Positions 42,737-53,095 of a stretch of DNA of 64,000 nucleotides are shown in pieces. The position numbers and the translations under genes were made by a program. The stretch's first letter is position 1; each line of letters starts with the position of its first letter. The DNA lies in the NCBI GenBank assembly GCA_031272085.1, contig JAISUN010000003.1, positions 1 through 64,000 on the forward strand, read 5' to 3'. Below the pieces are notes generated by a model. It searched no databases. It saw nothing but the letters and a program-made list of their open reading frames with translations, and was not told the origin of the DNA. This stretch comes from Dysgonamonadaceae bacterium (GTDB lineage Bacteria; Bacteroidota; Bacteroidia; Bacteroidales; Azobacteroidaceae).

Positions 42737-43888
42737 TTACTCAAAATAGTTTAAAATCCTGTACCCTCCTTCTTTTAAATATGCTTCTTTTTTCATCTCG
42801 CGCACGTCGCTACGCATCATATCCGCTATCAAAGTTGGCAGAGTATATTGGGGCTGCCACGACAATTTTTCACGCGCTTTTGTCGCATCGCCAATCAAAA
42901 GTTCCACTTCGGTAGGCCGGAAATATTCGGGGTCAACCTTTATAACAGCCTCATTTATGCGGCTTTTAATGCCGGGAAGAAATGATTCGCCGATTTTTTC
43001 GGCAAAAATATTTTCATCAACTGCGTCGATTAATCCGGTTTCGGCAACTCCTGAACCTGAAAATCTGACAGTTATTCCTATTTCTTTGAATGCCATTGAG
43101 ATAAAGTCGCGGATGGTGGTTGTAACTCCGGTTGCAATCACGTAATCATCCGGTTCTGCCTGTTGCAGAATAAGATACATCGCTTTTATGTAGTCTTTGG
43201 CGTGTCCCCAGTCGCGTTTGCTCGACAGGTTGCCCATATAGACTTCTTTCTGGATTCCGAGCGCGATACGCGAGAGGGCGCGGGTTACTTTTCGGGTAAC
43301 GAAAGTTTCGCCTCTCAACGGCGATTCGTGGTTGAAAAGTATTCCGTTGCAGGCGAACATTTTGTAAGCCTCTCTGTAATTGACAGTTATCCAGTATGCG
43401 TAAAGTTTTGCGCAGGCGTATGGGCTTCGGGGATAAAAGGGCGTGGTTTCCTTTTGCGGGATTTCCTGCACCAGACCGTAAAGTTCCGAAGTCGAGGCCT
43501 GATAAATTCTTGTTTTTTCGGTCAGATTGAGCAGCCGCACCGATTCGAGGATTCGGAGGGTGCCGAGGCCATCGACGTTTGCCGTGTATTCCGGGGTATC
43601 GAAACTGACTTTTACGTGGCTCTGGGCGGCGAGGTTGTATATCTCGTCGGGCTGAATTTCGCCGATAATCCGCGTAAGATTCATAGAATCGGTCATATCG
43701 CCGTAATGCAGTATCAAATTCCTGTCCGTCAGGTGCGGGTCTTGATACAGGTGGTCGATTCGGTTAGTGTTGAACAGCGATGCGCGACGTTTTATGCCGT
43801 GTACCGTATATCCTTTTTTTATCAGGTATTCCGACAGATATGCTCCGTCCTGTCCTGTAATTCCGGTAATTAATGCCGTTTTTGCCAT
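42737..43888 (-). CDS. gmd: GDP-mannose 4,6-dehydratase
   Basis: [63 protein letters not shown]. Confidence 0.97.
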   Translation of the reverse strand: MAKTALITGITGQDGAYLSEYLIKKGYTVHGIKRRASLFNTNRIDHLYQDPHLTDRNLILHYGDMTDSMNLTRIIGEIQPDEIYNLAAQSHVKVSFDTPEYTANVDGLGTLRILESVRLLNLTEKTRIYQASTSELYGLVQEIPQKETTPFYPRSPYACAKLYAYWITVNYREAYKMFACNGILFNHESPLRGETFVTRKVTRALSRIALGIQKEVYMGNLSSKRDWGHAKDYIKAMYLILQQAEPDDYVIATGVTTTIRDFISMAFKEIGITVRFSGSGVAETGLIDAVDENIFAEKIGESFLPGIKSRINEAVIKVDPEYFRPTEVELLIGDATKAREKLSWQPQYTLPTLIADMMRSDVREMKKEAYLKEGGYRILNYFE

Positions 43889-44971
43889 TTATTTTGTTTT
43901 TAATTTTTTCAGATACCAGTCGTATAGTAATCCGACTCCTTCTTCTATCTCGATTTTGTGCTTCCAGCCGAGGTTGTGAAGTTTCGAGGGGTCGGTAAGT
44001 TTGCGCATTGTGCCGTCGGGTTTTTCGCTGTTGAAGACGAATTTTCCGTTGTAACCGACTGTTTCGGCCGTCAATTCGGCCAAATTGCGGATGCTGATTT
44101 CTTTTCCTGTTCCGATGTTGATATGTGTGTTCCGCACCTCTTTTTCGTTGGAAATCAGGTCTTTGAAATCGACTTTTTCCATGATGAAAACGCAGGCGTC
44201 GGCCATTTCTTCGCTCCAAAGAAATTCGCGGAGCGGTTTGCCGCTGCCCCAAATCTCAACGCTTCCGGATGTAATGCCGTATTTGTTTAATTTTCCGATA
44301 ATTGCGTCTTTTTCGGCTTCGCCGTTCACTCCTTCTACCGGAAGATGGCTGAAATCGTTTCGGATGGCGTCCCAATCGTTTTCCATAAGGCATTTTGCCA
44401 AATAAACCTTGCGCAAAATGGCAGGCATAACGTGCGATTTTTCGAGGTCGAAATTGTCGTTAGGCCCGTAAAGATTGGTTGGCATCACCGAAATATAGTT
44501 TGTTCCATATTGGAGGTTGTAACTTTCGCACATTTTTATTCCGGCTATTTTCGCTATTGCGTAAGGCTCGTTGGTGTATTCGAGAGGAGCCGTCAGCAGG
44601 CAGTTTTCGCTCATCGGTTGAGGGGCTTCGCGGGGATAAATGCAGGTGGAACCGAGGAAAAGCAGTTTTTTTACTCCTGACAGATACGAGGCGTGAATCA
44701 CATTGTTCTGAATTTGAAGATTTTCGTAGATAAAACGGCCCCGATAGGTGTTGTTGGCCACAATTCCACCCACGCGGGCTGCGGCAAGGAAAACATAATC
44801 GGGTTTTTCATTTTCAAAAAAACTGATAACTTTTTGTTGGTCAAGCAAATCCAACTCGCTGTGGGTGCGCAGCAGCAGATTTTCGTAACCTTTCTCCGCC
44901 AAGTTTCTTGTTATCGCAGAACCGACTAAACCCCGGTGGCCTGCGACGTATATTTTTGCTTTTCCGTCCAT
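43889..44971 (-). CDS. fcl: GDP-L-fucose synthase
   Basis: [61 protein letters not shown]; adjacent to gmd. Confidence 0.96.
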   Translation of the reverse strand: MDGKAKIYVAGHRGLVGSAITRNLAEKGYENLLLRTHSELDLLDQQKVISFFENEKPDYVFLAAARVGGIVANNTYRGRFIYENLQIQNNVIHASYLSGVKKLLFLGSTCIYPREAPQPMSENCLLTAPLEYTNEPYAIAKIAGIKMCESYNLQYGTNYISVMPTNLYGPNDNFDLEKSHVMPAILRKVYLAKCLMENDWDAIRNDFSHLPVEGVNGEAEKDAIIGKLNKYGITSGSVEIWGSGKPLREFLWSEEMADACVFIMEKVDFKDLISNEKEVRNTHINIGTGKEISIRNLAELTAETVGYNGKFVFNSEKPDGTMRKLTDPSKLHNLGWKHKIEIEEGVGLLYDWYLKKLKTK

Positions 44972-45051
44972 ACTATATTTGTAATCGCCCGCAAAGGTAA
45001 GTTATTTTTTTAGATTTATACAAATGAATATCAAAAAATCGTCAAAAGTTT

Positions 45052-47691
45052 TTAAAAACTGTACTCGCCGGCGCTTAAAATCCGCTCATTTCCGTCCGGA
45101 AATACAAATTTGGCCGTCATTCCGAAGGGAATTGAAACAGAATATTTTACCTTGCCGTTTTCCTTTATCCAGCCGCTTTTTACCCTGCCAAACGGAGTTT
45201 CGACCGAAGCGCTGCAATGCGAAAGCCGCTCGACAAGCCGGGGTTTTATCAGGATTTGAGCGACCTCGGCATATTCGCCTATTCCGGCCAAACCTTTGAT
45301 AAAAAATGCGGAAATACCTGTGTATGAGGTATGTATGACGGTGGAATTGGGCTGGTCGATTTCCCACATTTCGGGAAAAGTCGTGCAGTCGTTTTCAAGA
45401 AAATAGCCGTAACCCGGATAGGTTGTTTTTGCCAAAATATCGGCCAACAGCGCAAAAGCGGCGGAATCCTGCAAAACGGTTTTGTAGAACGGATAACGCC
45501 CGAAACTACCGATATTGATGAAACCCTGCTCCCGCAACCGGTTTTCGAGGTACTGCCCTACCCTTGTTTTCAGGCTGTCGGGAACGATTCCGGCATATAG
45601 CGCAAAGGCGGTGCGCACCTGGTCGCAATTTTGATAACTTCCGATTTCCGGTTTGTAATATTTTTGGTGCAAGGCCTTGCGCAGGGTGGACAATTTTGTT
45701 TTAAGACGCTCAATTTCAGACTGTTCGCGACCAAGTTCCCCGGCTGCTTCAATCATAAAATCGAGGGTTGCGGCATAAACGCAATTATTGAAAAACAGGG
45801 CTTCTTCGGTTTCGCCGTACTCAAAAACCGGGCCGGGACTTACCCATTCGCCGAGAAAATAACCCTCTTTATCATAAGGAGTTAGCATATCGTTTTTTAC
45901 ATATTTTTCTAAAAATCCGAGCCATTTTACGGCTGTCGGCCAAGCCGTTTCCAAAATTCTGCGGTCGCGGCAAATGCGGTAATGCTCTACCGCAATATTC
46001 AGTATTGATGCGCCATTGAGCGCACAACCGTACATCTGGCTGATTTGGGGCGCGACATTGTTGATAAATCCGTCGGAATACTGAACATCAGCCCAATCGC
46101 GGACATTTTTCACGCAGTAGGCCGAGGAATTAAAACAAGGCAAGGCAAGTCCCCAGAGCGTTTGCCAAGCCCCTTCGGGGCCGTATCCGAGGCGCTCGCG
46201 ATTCGGACAATCGACGGTAACTCCTTCTGTATGGCACATTTGAAAGGTATATTTATCCATATCGAAAATCCTGTTGTAAAGGCTGTCGGAACTGTCGAAA
46301 GCGGCAGTAAAATCCGGAGCCGAAGAAATGGCTAAACCCTTGACGCTCTGCAAATCAGAGGCTTTGCGCAACCCGCGGAAATGGATGTAGCGGCCGGCAA
46401 AAAAATTGAACCGGTTGCGGAAAGTTTCGCCGTCTTCGCCACGTGCAATGTAGATTTGACGCTGTTTTTGCTCCTCAATAACGTAATCGCCTACGCCGTA
46501 GGTTGCGCGGACAAATTTCGGATTCCGGTCGCGCATCGATACCATAATTTCCACAGTATCGCCCGCTTGCAGGCCATTGAAACTCGCTTCGAGAAAGCCG
46601 GTAAAATCCTTTCCCATATCGGCGCGGTAAATTGTATTTCCCATAGAATCAGGTATTTCCGTAATATTTTTCGCGCCTATTGTTTCAATAATTTTTGTCG
46701 GGTCGGTCATTTGAGCGGACAAAACAGGCTCATTTTCAAACTGTTGCAGCGAAGCATTTTGCCAATCGCCGTCGTCGAAATCAATATTTGCCCATTTGTC
46801 GGTAAAACGGCGTCCGTCAACGAGTTCGCCGCCCATATCCATAAAATCGAAACGCCCGATATTGCGGCTGTAACTTTCGCTGCATTTCCAAGTTGTATCG
46901 GTGGAAAGCGAAAATTTTTCCTCTGCATCATAGACTTGCAGCAGGAGCGCCCGACGCGATTTCCGCTTAAAATATGCGTTCAAAGTCCATCCGGGGGCGT
47001 AATTGACGGCAATCACATTTTTGCCTTTTTTCAGGAATTTAGAGATGTCGTAAGTGATGTACAAAATCCGCTTGTCGATTCGCGAAATAGCAGGGGCAAG
47101 CGCAATATCGCCTGTCTTTGAGCCGTTTACGTACAGTTCGTGATAGCCGGAAGACGCCAAATAGGCAAAAACCGTTTCGGGAACCGCGTCAAGTTCAAAA
47201 GTTTTGCGGAACCAAACCTGCTTTTCCGGCACAGTATCAGGCATATAAATCCATTTTCCCTGCCAGTCGGATTTGGCAAGTCCGGTTGTGAAACTTGCTG
47301 CCTCACTTTTGCAGCAGCGCTTTAAATCTTTTTCATAAACACTTACATACCAGCGATATACAGAGTTTGATTTCAAAATTCCGGCAGGCAGAAAGCAAAA
47401 TTGTTGTTCGCTCTCGACTATTCCACTGTCCCACAATATTTTATCATTATTTTTTAAGACGAGACGGTATGCTTTTTGCTTTCCGGTTTCGCTTTTACCC
47501 TCGACTTTCCAAGTCAAACGCGGCGAAAAATCCTTATAATCAAGCATTTGCCCGTTCTGATACGGGTTGTCGATTCCGAGCGGTTCGGTAAGATATTCGC
47601 AACGCAGGGCGTAAATCTTCAAATCCGCCTTATTAGCGCAAGATGAAGCAATTAAAGCCAAAAGCAGGGATAGAAAAAATGTTTTTTTCAT
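45052..47691 (-). CDS. GH78-type alpha-L-rhamnosidase, lipoprotein
   Basis: Lipobox ASSCANK; GH78-like FQMCHTEGVTVDCPNRERLGYGPEGAWQTLWGLA; ENDCTTFPEMWEIDQPNSTVIHTSYTGISAFFIKGLAGI. Confidence 0.9.
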   Translation of the reverse strand: MKKTFFLSLLLALIASSCANKADLKIYALRCEYLTEPLGIDNPYQNGQMLDYKDFSPRLTWKVEGKSETGKQKAYRLVLKNNDKILWDSGIVESEQQFCFLPAGILKSNSVYRWYVSVYEKDLKRCCKSEAASFTTGLAKSDWQGKWIYMPDTVPEKQVWFRKTFELDAVPETVFAYLASSGYHELYVNGSKTGDIALAPAISRIDKRILYITYDISKFLKKGKNVIAVNYAPGWTLNAYFKRKSRRALLLQVYDAEEKFSLSTDTTWKCSESYSRNIGRFDFMDMGGELVDGRRFTDKWANIDFDDGDWQNASLQQFENEPVLSAQMTDPTKIIETIGAKNITEIPDSMGNTIYRADMGKDFTGFLEASFNGLQAGDTVEIMVSMRDRNPKFVRATYGVGDYVIEEQKQRQIYIARGEDGETFRNRFNFFAGRYIHFRGLRKASDLQSVKGLAISSAPDFTAAFDSSDSLYNRIFDMDKYTFQMCHTEGVTVDCPNRERLGYGPEGAWQTLWGLALPCFNSSAYCVKNVRDWADVQYSDGFINNVAPQISQMYGCALNGASILNIAVEHYRICRDRRILETAWPTAVKWLGFLEKYVKNDMLTPYDKEGYFLGEWVSPGPVFEYGETEEALFFNNCVYAATLDFMIEAAGELGREQSEIERLKTKLSTLRKALHQKYYKPEIGSYQNCDQVRTAFALYAGIVPDSLKTRVGQYLENRLREQGFINIGSFGRYPFYKTVLQDSAAFALLADILAKTTYPGYGYFLENDCTTFPEMWEIDQPNSTVIHTSYTGISAFFIKGLAGIGEYAEVAQILIKPRLVERLSHCSASVETPFGRVKSGWIKENGKVKYSVSIPFGMTAKFVFPDGNERILSAGEYSF

Positions 47692-47826
47692 AAATTTTCA
47701 GATTTGAGGACAAAGATAGGTATTTTTTCTTGAAATTTGCCCTGCATTTGCGCTCCAATTTTAAAATTAAAATTCTTTTTCTTACTTTTGCGTAATTTTT
47801 CAAACAAAACAAAATTAATACCATTG

Positions 47827-49827
47827 ATGGAAAAAGAAGAAAAAACGCTCGGATTACCCGAAAACGCCTACCGGGAACTGAAAGAAGGCGAAGAGTATAA
47901 GCCGGTTATGACGCCGCAACGCACGTGGCCGGAAGTCAATCCATGGTCGGTTACATGGGGAATCCTTATGGCAGTCCTGTTTTCGGCGGCCGCCGCCTAC
48001 CTCGGCCTGAAAGTCGGCCAGGTTTTTGAAGCGGCAATCCCGATTGCCATTATCGCCGTAGGGCTTTCGTCGGCTACGAAACGCAAAAATTCGCTCGGCG
48101 AAAATGTTATCATCCAGTCGATTGGAGCAAGTTCGGGAGTAATTGTGGCAGGCGCAATTTTCACTTTGCCGGCCATTTACATTTTGCAGGAAAAATATCC
48201 CGACCTGACAGTCAATTTTTTGCAGGTTTTCATCAGTTCCGCGCTCGGCGGCGTGCTTGGAATCCTGTTTCTGATACCGTTCCGCAAATATTTTGTGTCG
48301 GAAATGCACGGCAAATATCCCTTTCCCGAAGCCACTGCCACTACGCAGGTGCTGATTTCGGGCGAAAAAGGAGGCGAACAGGCTAAACCGCTGATTGTAG
48401 CCGGACTTATCGGCGGCCTTTACGATTTCATAGTTTCATCTTTCGGCTGGTGGAACGAGGTAATTACTACCCGCATCGTCGGCGTAGGCGAAACTCTGGC
48501 CGAAAAAGCAAAATTAGTTTTCAAGGTCAATTCCGGAGCCGCCGTTTTGGGGCTTGGCTATATAGTCGGATTGCGCTATGCGGCAATTATTTGCGCCGGC
48601 TCGTTTTTGGTTTGGCTGCTGATAATTCCGCTGATGTCGGCCTTTTTCGGCGACGTGGTACTCAACCAGTGGAATCCGACAATTACCGATACAGTCGGCC
48701 AAATGTCGGCAGAAGATATTTTCCGCAATTATGCCCGCACAATCGGCATCGGAGGCATCGCAATGGCTGGAATCATCGGCATTATACGCTCGTGGGGAGT
48801 GATAAAAAGCGCCGTCGGCCTCGCTTCGCGCGAACTGAAAGGCAAGGGCGCAAGCCAGGAAGAAAAGCAGATAATCCGCACCCAGCGCGATATTTCGATG
48901 AAATTTATTTCCATCGCAAGCATAGTCGTCCTGCTGCTGATTTTAGCATTCTTCTACGCCGGAGTTGTGCATAACATCGGATATGCGCTTGTAGGCTGGC
49001 TTTTGGTAACAATTATCGCATTTCTTTTCACAACCGTAGCGGCAAATGCAATAGCGATTGTCGGCACGAATCCGGTTTCGGGAATGACGCTGATGACGCT
49101 GATTCTGGCTTCAGTAGTATTGGTCGCCGTCGGCCTGAAAGGAACCGAAGGAATGTTGGCCGCAATAGTTATGGGCGGCGTGGTCTGCACCGCGCTTTCG
49201 ATGGCCGGAGGCTTCATTACCGACCTGAAAATCGGATACTGGCTCGGAACAACGCCCGCCAAACAGGAATCGTGGAAATTTCTCGGCGCAATAATTTCGG
49301 CTGCAACTGTCGCCGGAGTGATAATGATTTTGAACAAAACTTACGGATTCACAGGCGATAACGCCTTGGTTGCCCCGCAAGCCAACGCAATGGCCGCCGT
49401 CATCGACCCGCTGATGAACGGGTCCGGCGCTCCCTGGCTGCTTTACGGCATTGGCGCGGCTTTGGCGATAATTCTTACCGTTTTCAAAGTTCCCGCCCTG
49501 GCTTTCGCGCTTGGAATGTTTATCCCGCTCGAACTGAATGTCCCGCTGCTCGTAGGCGGCGCAATAAGTTGGTACGTAAGCACCCGCTCGAAAGATAAAG
49601 CCCTGAATACGGCGCGTTTGGAACGCGGAACTTTGCTCGCTTCGGGATTCATCGCAGGCGGCGCACTGATGGGTGTTGTCAGCGTCGGAATCCGCTACGC
49701 CGGAGTGAACGTCCTGAACGAAAAATGGTTGGAAAACGACCTCTCGCAATACGTGGCAATCGCAGCATACATCCTGCTTATAGCCTATTTAGTGTGGGAC
49801 AGTATGAGGGCGAAAAAAGAAGAATAA
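47827..49827 (+). CDS. OPT family oligopeptide transporter
   Basis: VLFSAAAAYLGLKVGQVFEAAIPIAIIAVGLS, GKYPFPEATATTQVLISGEKGGEQAKPL. Start 47827; the TACTTTTG promoter element at 47783-47790 lies in the ORF-track extension. Confidence 0.94.
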   Translation: MEKEEKTLGLPENAYRELKEGEEYKPVMTPQRTWPEVNPWSVTWGILMAVLFSAAAAYLGLKVGQVFEAAIPIAIIAVGLSSATKRKNSLGENVIIQSIGASSGVIVAGAIFTLPAIYILQEKYPDLTVNFLQVFISSALGGVLGILFLIPFRKYFVSEMHGKYPFPEATATTQVLISGEKGGEQAKPLIVAGLIGGLYDFIVSSFGWWNEVITTRIVGVGETLAEKAKLVFKVNSGAAVLGLGYIVGLRYAAIICAGSFLVWLLIIPLMSAFFGDVVLNQWNPTITDTVGQMSAEDIFRNYARTIGIGGIAMAGIIGIIRSWGVIKSAVGLASRELKGKGASQEEKQIIRTQRDISMKFISIASIVVLLLILAFFYAGVVHNIGYALVGWLLVTIIAFLFTTVAANAIAIVGTNPVSGMTLMTLILASVVLVAVGLKGTEGMLAAIVMGGVVCTALSMAGGFITDLKIGYWLGTTPAKQESWKFLGAIISAATVAGVIMILNKTYGFTGDNALVAPQANAMAAVIDPLMNGSGAPWLLYGIGAALAIILTVFKVPALAFALGMFIPLELNVPLLVGGAISWYVSTRSKDKALNTARLERGTLLASGFIAGGALMGVVSVGIRYAGVNVLNEKWLENDLSQYVAIAAYILLIAYLVWDSMRAKKEE

Positions 49828-49843
49828 AAGTTGAAATACTGAA

Positions 49844-49880
49844 ACAAAAAGCGCAACCTCGTAGAGGTTGCGCTTTTTGT
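49844..49880. terminator. Bidirectional rho-independent terminator
   Basis: Perfect ACAAAAAGCGCAACCTC-GTA-GAGGTTGCGCTTTTTGT between convergent genes. Confidence 0.9.
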
Positions 49881-49901
49881 TTTTCGGACGAACAGGCAGG
49901 A

Positions 49902-50342
49902 TTATTCTACCGTTCCTCTGAACGAAACCCTGATTGGGTTAGGTTCGCCTGTGGTAGTGATTGTTACCGTTTTGTTGAACGGACCCGGACGGCCTTTGGG
50001 CGAATAGGTCGCCGTAACTTTTCCGGTTTTGCCCGGTTCAATAGGGCCTTTTGTAAACGAAGCAACAGTGCAGCCACACGAAGGCTTTGCTTCCTGAATA
50101 ACTATCGTATTCTTCGTGTTGTTCGTTATTACATAGACTACGCTCACATCGCCGCCGTCTTCCAGTATTTTGCCGAAATCGTAGTCGGTTTTGTCAACGG
50201 TTACTTCGCCCTCGGTTGCCAGCCATTTGACTTCCGAGGCCGATTCGTCGGAATGATTTCTGACGCCTGCCATAAGTACCAAGCCTAAACAAGCCGGTAC
50301 AAGAAATGCAAATTTTCTTAATTTCTTACTCAACATAGCCAA
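49902..50342 (-). CDS. DUF1573-like protein
   Basis: DYDFGKILEDGGDVSVVYVITNNTKNTIVIQEAKPSCGCTVASFTKGPIEPGKTGKVTATYSPKGRPGPFNKTVTI. Confidence 0.9.
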   Translation of the reverse strand: MAMLSKKLRKFAFLVPACLGLVLMAGVRNHSDESASEVKWLATEGEVTVDKTDYDFGKILEDGGDVSVVYVITNNTKNTIVIQEAKPSCGCTVASFTKGPIEPGKTGKVTATYSPKGRPGPFNKTVTITTTGEPNPIRVSFRGTVE

Positions 50343-50504
50343 AAATATTTATTAAATTAAACTTTCTTAAAAACTCAAATCGAATAAAATACGCGACAAA
50401 GGTACATATTTTTTCGGAAAAACGAATTTTTTTTGAAAAAAATTTTGCTGTTTAAAAAATTTGTTCTACTTTTGTGGCATAGTTACATATAACACTAAAC
50501 ATCT

Positions 50505-51329
50505 ATGCCAATGATTAAAATTGAAAATTTGGATTTCAAGTACGGGAAAAACAAGCCTTTGTTTGCCGGATTCAACCTCGAACTGGGGGAAGGGCATATC
50601 GCGGGGCTTCTCGGAAAGAACGGCGCGGGGAAATCTACCCTGCTGCGATTGGTTGCCGGACTGCTTTTTCCGCAAGGCGGGCAGATAACGGTAAATGGCT
50701 TTACGCCCAAGGAGCGGACGCCCGATTTTCTGTCCGAAATCTATATGATTCCGGAGGAATTTTCGCTTCCCTCTATCTCTATTGAGGCCTGCACCAAGGC
50801 TTTAAGTCCCCTGTATCCGCGTTTCGACCGGCAAAAAATGAACGCTCTTTTGCAGGAATTTGAGTTGAACGCGAATGACCGATTGCACCGCATTTCGCAC
50901 GGGCAGCGTAAAAAGTTCCTGATTGCTTTCGCGCTGGCCACGAACTGCCGGCTGCTGCTGCTCGACGAGCCTACCAACGGGCTTGACATCCCCTCCAAAA
51001 GCCAGTTCCGCAAAACTTTGGCCGCTTCGGTCAGCGACGAGCAACTTGTGGTTATTTCCACTCACCAGGTGCGGGACGTCGATACGCTAATCGACACTGT
51101 GGCAGTGATTAACGACGGACGATTAGCCTTCCTTGAATCGACGGAGGCCATCAGCCGGAAATACCTGTTTGAAACCGCTCCCGACCTCGCAACGGCCGAA
51201 AACGTGATTTACAGCGAAAAATCCATTGCCGGAGCGCGTTATATGCGTCTGAACCGCGGCAATGCGGAAACGGCTATCGACCTCGAACTGCTGTTTAATG
51301 CGGTAACGAAACTGATTTTGAATGAATGA
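50505..51329 (+). CDS. ABC transporter ATP-binding protein
   Basis: Walker A GLLGKNGAGKST, signature-like ISHGQRKKFLIAFAL, Walker B LLLLDEPTNGLD. Confidence 0.96.
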   Translation: MPMIKIENLDFKYGKNKPLFAGFNLELGEGHIAGLLGKNGAGKSTLLRLVAGLLFPQGGQITVNGFTPKERTPDFLSEIYMIPEEFSLPSISIEACTKALSPLYPRFDRQKMNALLQEFELNANDRLHRISHGQRKKFLIAFALATNCRLLLLDEPTNGLDIPSKSQFRKTLAASVSDEQLVVISTHQVRDVDTLIDTVAVINDGRLAFLESTEAISRKYLFETAPDLATAENVIYSEKSIAGARYMRLNRGNAETAIDLELLFNAVTKLILNE

Positions 51330-51357
51330 ATTATGAATTTTGAATAAAAGATTTATT

Positions 51358-52161
51358 ATGAAAACAAATAATTTTTTTGATTTTCGGCGTTTTGGCCGGC
51401 TTTTGGCTGCCGATTTCAGGCTGAACGGCAAACGGTACCTCTTTTTCGCCCTTGGAGCGCTTGTGGGGATTTATCTGATTGACATTTTTTCAATCATAAA
51501 TATTTACAATATGCCTTTTGACGACTCGCTTGGAACATATATTTATATGCCTGTGTACAGTGCAATATTTTTCTTATCAATGTTGATAATCTATGCTTTT
51601 GCAGGCAGTTCGTTTCCGGCGTTCAGCGATAAAAACGAAAGCGCAAGTTATTTGCTGCTGCCCGCCTCGCATTTCGAAAAATTTTTGGCGCAGTTTGTTA
51701 TTTACATTGCGGGGGGTATTGTTATGCTTTTCATTTTTTTCTGGATTGATATACATTTGGCTCGCCTGACGGTGGCTCCATTTAAAAATTTTCCGATAAC
51801 GCCTTTCAGTTACAAGGAAATGTTTATCGACTTTATAAAAGAAGATAAAAGCAATTTTGTTTTAATTCTCATTTCTACAGCAGTTGGAATTTTTCTTTTT
51901 TCCGTCCGCCTGTTTTTCGGGAAATATGCTTTGACAAAGGGCGTTGCAAGCCTGTTCGGATTCATCTTTTTGCTGTTTTGTCTTCTTTGCCTTTTCACGC
52001 AAATATTTTACCCAAAAACTGCAAATTGGGAAGTGTATGTTTTTGATTATAGAATAAATGGGATACATGTTATGTCAATTTTAATGGGCTTCTTTGCGCT
52101 TGTCGTAATCCTGTTTTCCCTGCCAATTGCTTATTACAAATTGAAAGATAAACACTTATGA
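51358..52161 (+). CDS. Probable ABC transporter permease
   Basis: Multiple hydrophobic spans; directly downstream of the ATPase and overlapping the GntR gene. Confidence 0.75.
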   Translation: MKTNNFFDFRRFGRLLAADFRLNGKRYLFFALGALVGIYLIDIFSIINIYNMPFDDSLGTYIYMPVYSAIFFLSMLIIYAFAGSSFPAFSDKNESASYLLLPASHFEKFLAQFVIYIAGGIVMLFIFFWIDIHLARLTVAPFKNFPITPFSYKEMFIDFIKEDKSNFVLILISTAVGIFLFSVRLFFGKYALTKGVASLFGFIFLLFCLLCLFTQIFYPKTANWEVYVFDYRINGIHVMSILMGFFALVVILFSLPIAYYKLKDKHL

Positions 52162-52517
52162 GTATGGATTTCAAAGCCTCGAAAGGCATATTTTTACAGA
52201 TAGCGGACAATATTTGCCGCCAAATCTTGGAAGGGCGTTTGCCTGCGGGCGAACGGACGCCTTCGGTGCGCGACCTTGCGGCGGATTTGGAAGTGAACCG
52301 CAACACCGTACTCCGCACTTACGAATCGCTTGAACGCGAGGGAATTATCGAAAACCGCCGCGGGGTAGGATATTTTGTTTCCGAATCCGCAGCCTCAATC
52401 ATCGCCGACAGGGAAAAAGAGGAATTTTTCCGCTCCGACTTGCCGGAATTTATCGGGAAAGTAAAACTCCTGAATTTGGAAAACGAAGTTAAACAATTAT
52501 TAGAAAAAGAGTTATGA
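52158..52517 (+). CDS. GntR family transcriptional regulator (YtrA-like)
   Basis: GRLPAGERTPSVRDLAADLEVNRNTVLRTYESLEREGIIENRRGVGYFV; short GntR of ABC-operon type. Confidence 0.93.
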   Translation: MSMDFKASKGIFLQIADNICRQILEGRLPAGERTPSVRDLAADLEVNRNTVLRTYESLEREGIIENRRGVGYFVSESAASIIADREKEEFFRSDLPEFIGKVKLLNLENEVKQLLEKEL

Positions 52518-53083
52518 AAACAAGCAATATTCTTATTATCATCGCCGCCGTATTGATTACAGCCGCAGTAGCAGTGTTTTACGCCGAATCGAAACGGTTT
52601 GCGGACAATGCTCCTGCCCGGTTTAAGCCGGAAGTTTCTTTGTCGGATTCAATCAGGGTTGTTACCGCTATGGATTTTACAAGAATACTTTTCTATGGTT
52701 CGGAAATTAATTTTCTGGTGGAACCAAGTCATTTTGATACAGTTACATACCACATAAGCGCCGACACTCTGTATTTAGACGGCAACAACACTAATGTTAA
52801 TTTTCGCAGTCAGGTTACCTTTGATGCAAGGTACGGAAGCCAAATTGAAATAAAATATTTCAACAAAGATACTTTGCTGATTGAAGCCCGCAGTGCAGAG
52901 GTTAAAATTGATAATTCTTCTGTTAAATTACTGAAAATAAATGCAATAGATAAAAGCATTATCAATTTTTACGATACCAGTAAAGCCGACTCTGCGGTCG
53001 TAAATTTGCGTAACGGCAGTCATTTTGGTTACAGCGGCGATGGCATTGGCCGGCTGATATTGGATTCGGATAACAGGAAATAG
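52514..53083 (+). CDS. Membrane-anchored hypothetical protein (DUF2807-like beta-solenoid pattern)
   Basis: N-terminal TM helix followed by short beta-rich repeats (LYLDGNNTNVNF, VKIDNSSVKLLKINAIDKSIINFYDTSKADSAVVNLRNGSHFGYSGDGIGRLILDS). Confidence 0.65.
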   Translation: MKTSNILIIIAAVLITAAVAVFYAESKRFADNAPARFKPEVSLSDSIRVVTAMDFTRILFYGSEINFLVEPSHFDTVTYHISADTLYLDGNNTNVNFRSQVTFDARYGSQIEIKYFNKDTLLIEARSAEVKIDNSSVKLLKINAIDKSIINFYDTSKADSAVVNLRNGSHFGYSGDGIGRLILDSDNRK

Positions 53084-53095
53084 CAAGAAACTTCT

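Noticed and set aside
47737-47826. ORF-track N-terminal extension of the OPT transporter
   Set aside because: Contains the TACTTTTG promoter element; start moved to 47827.
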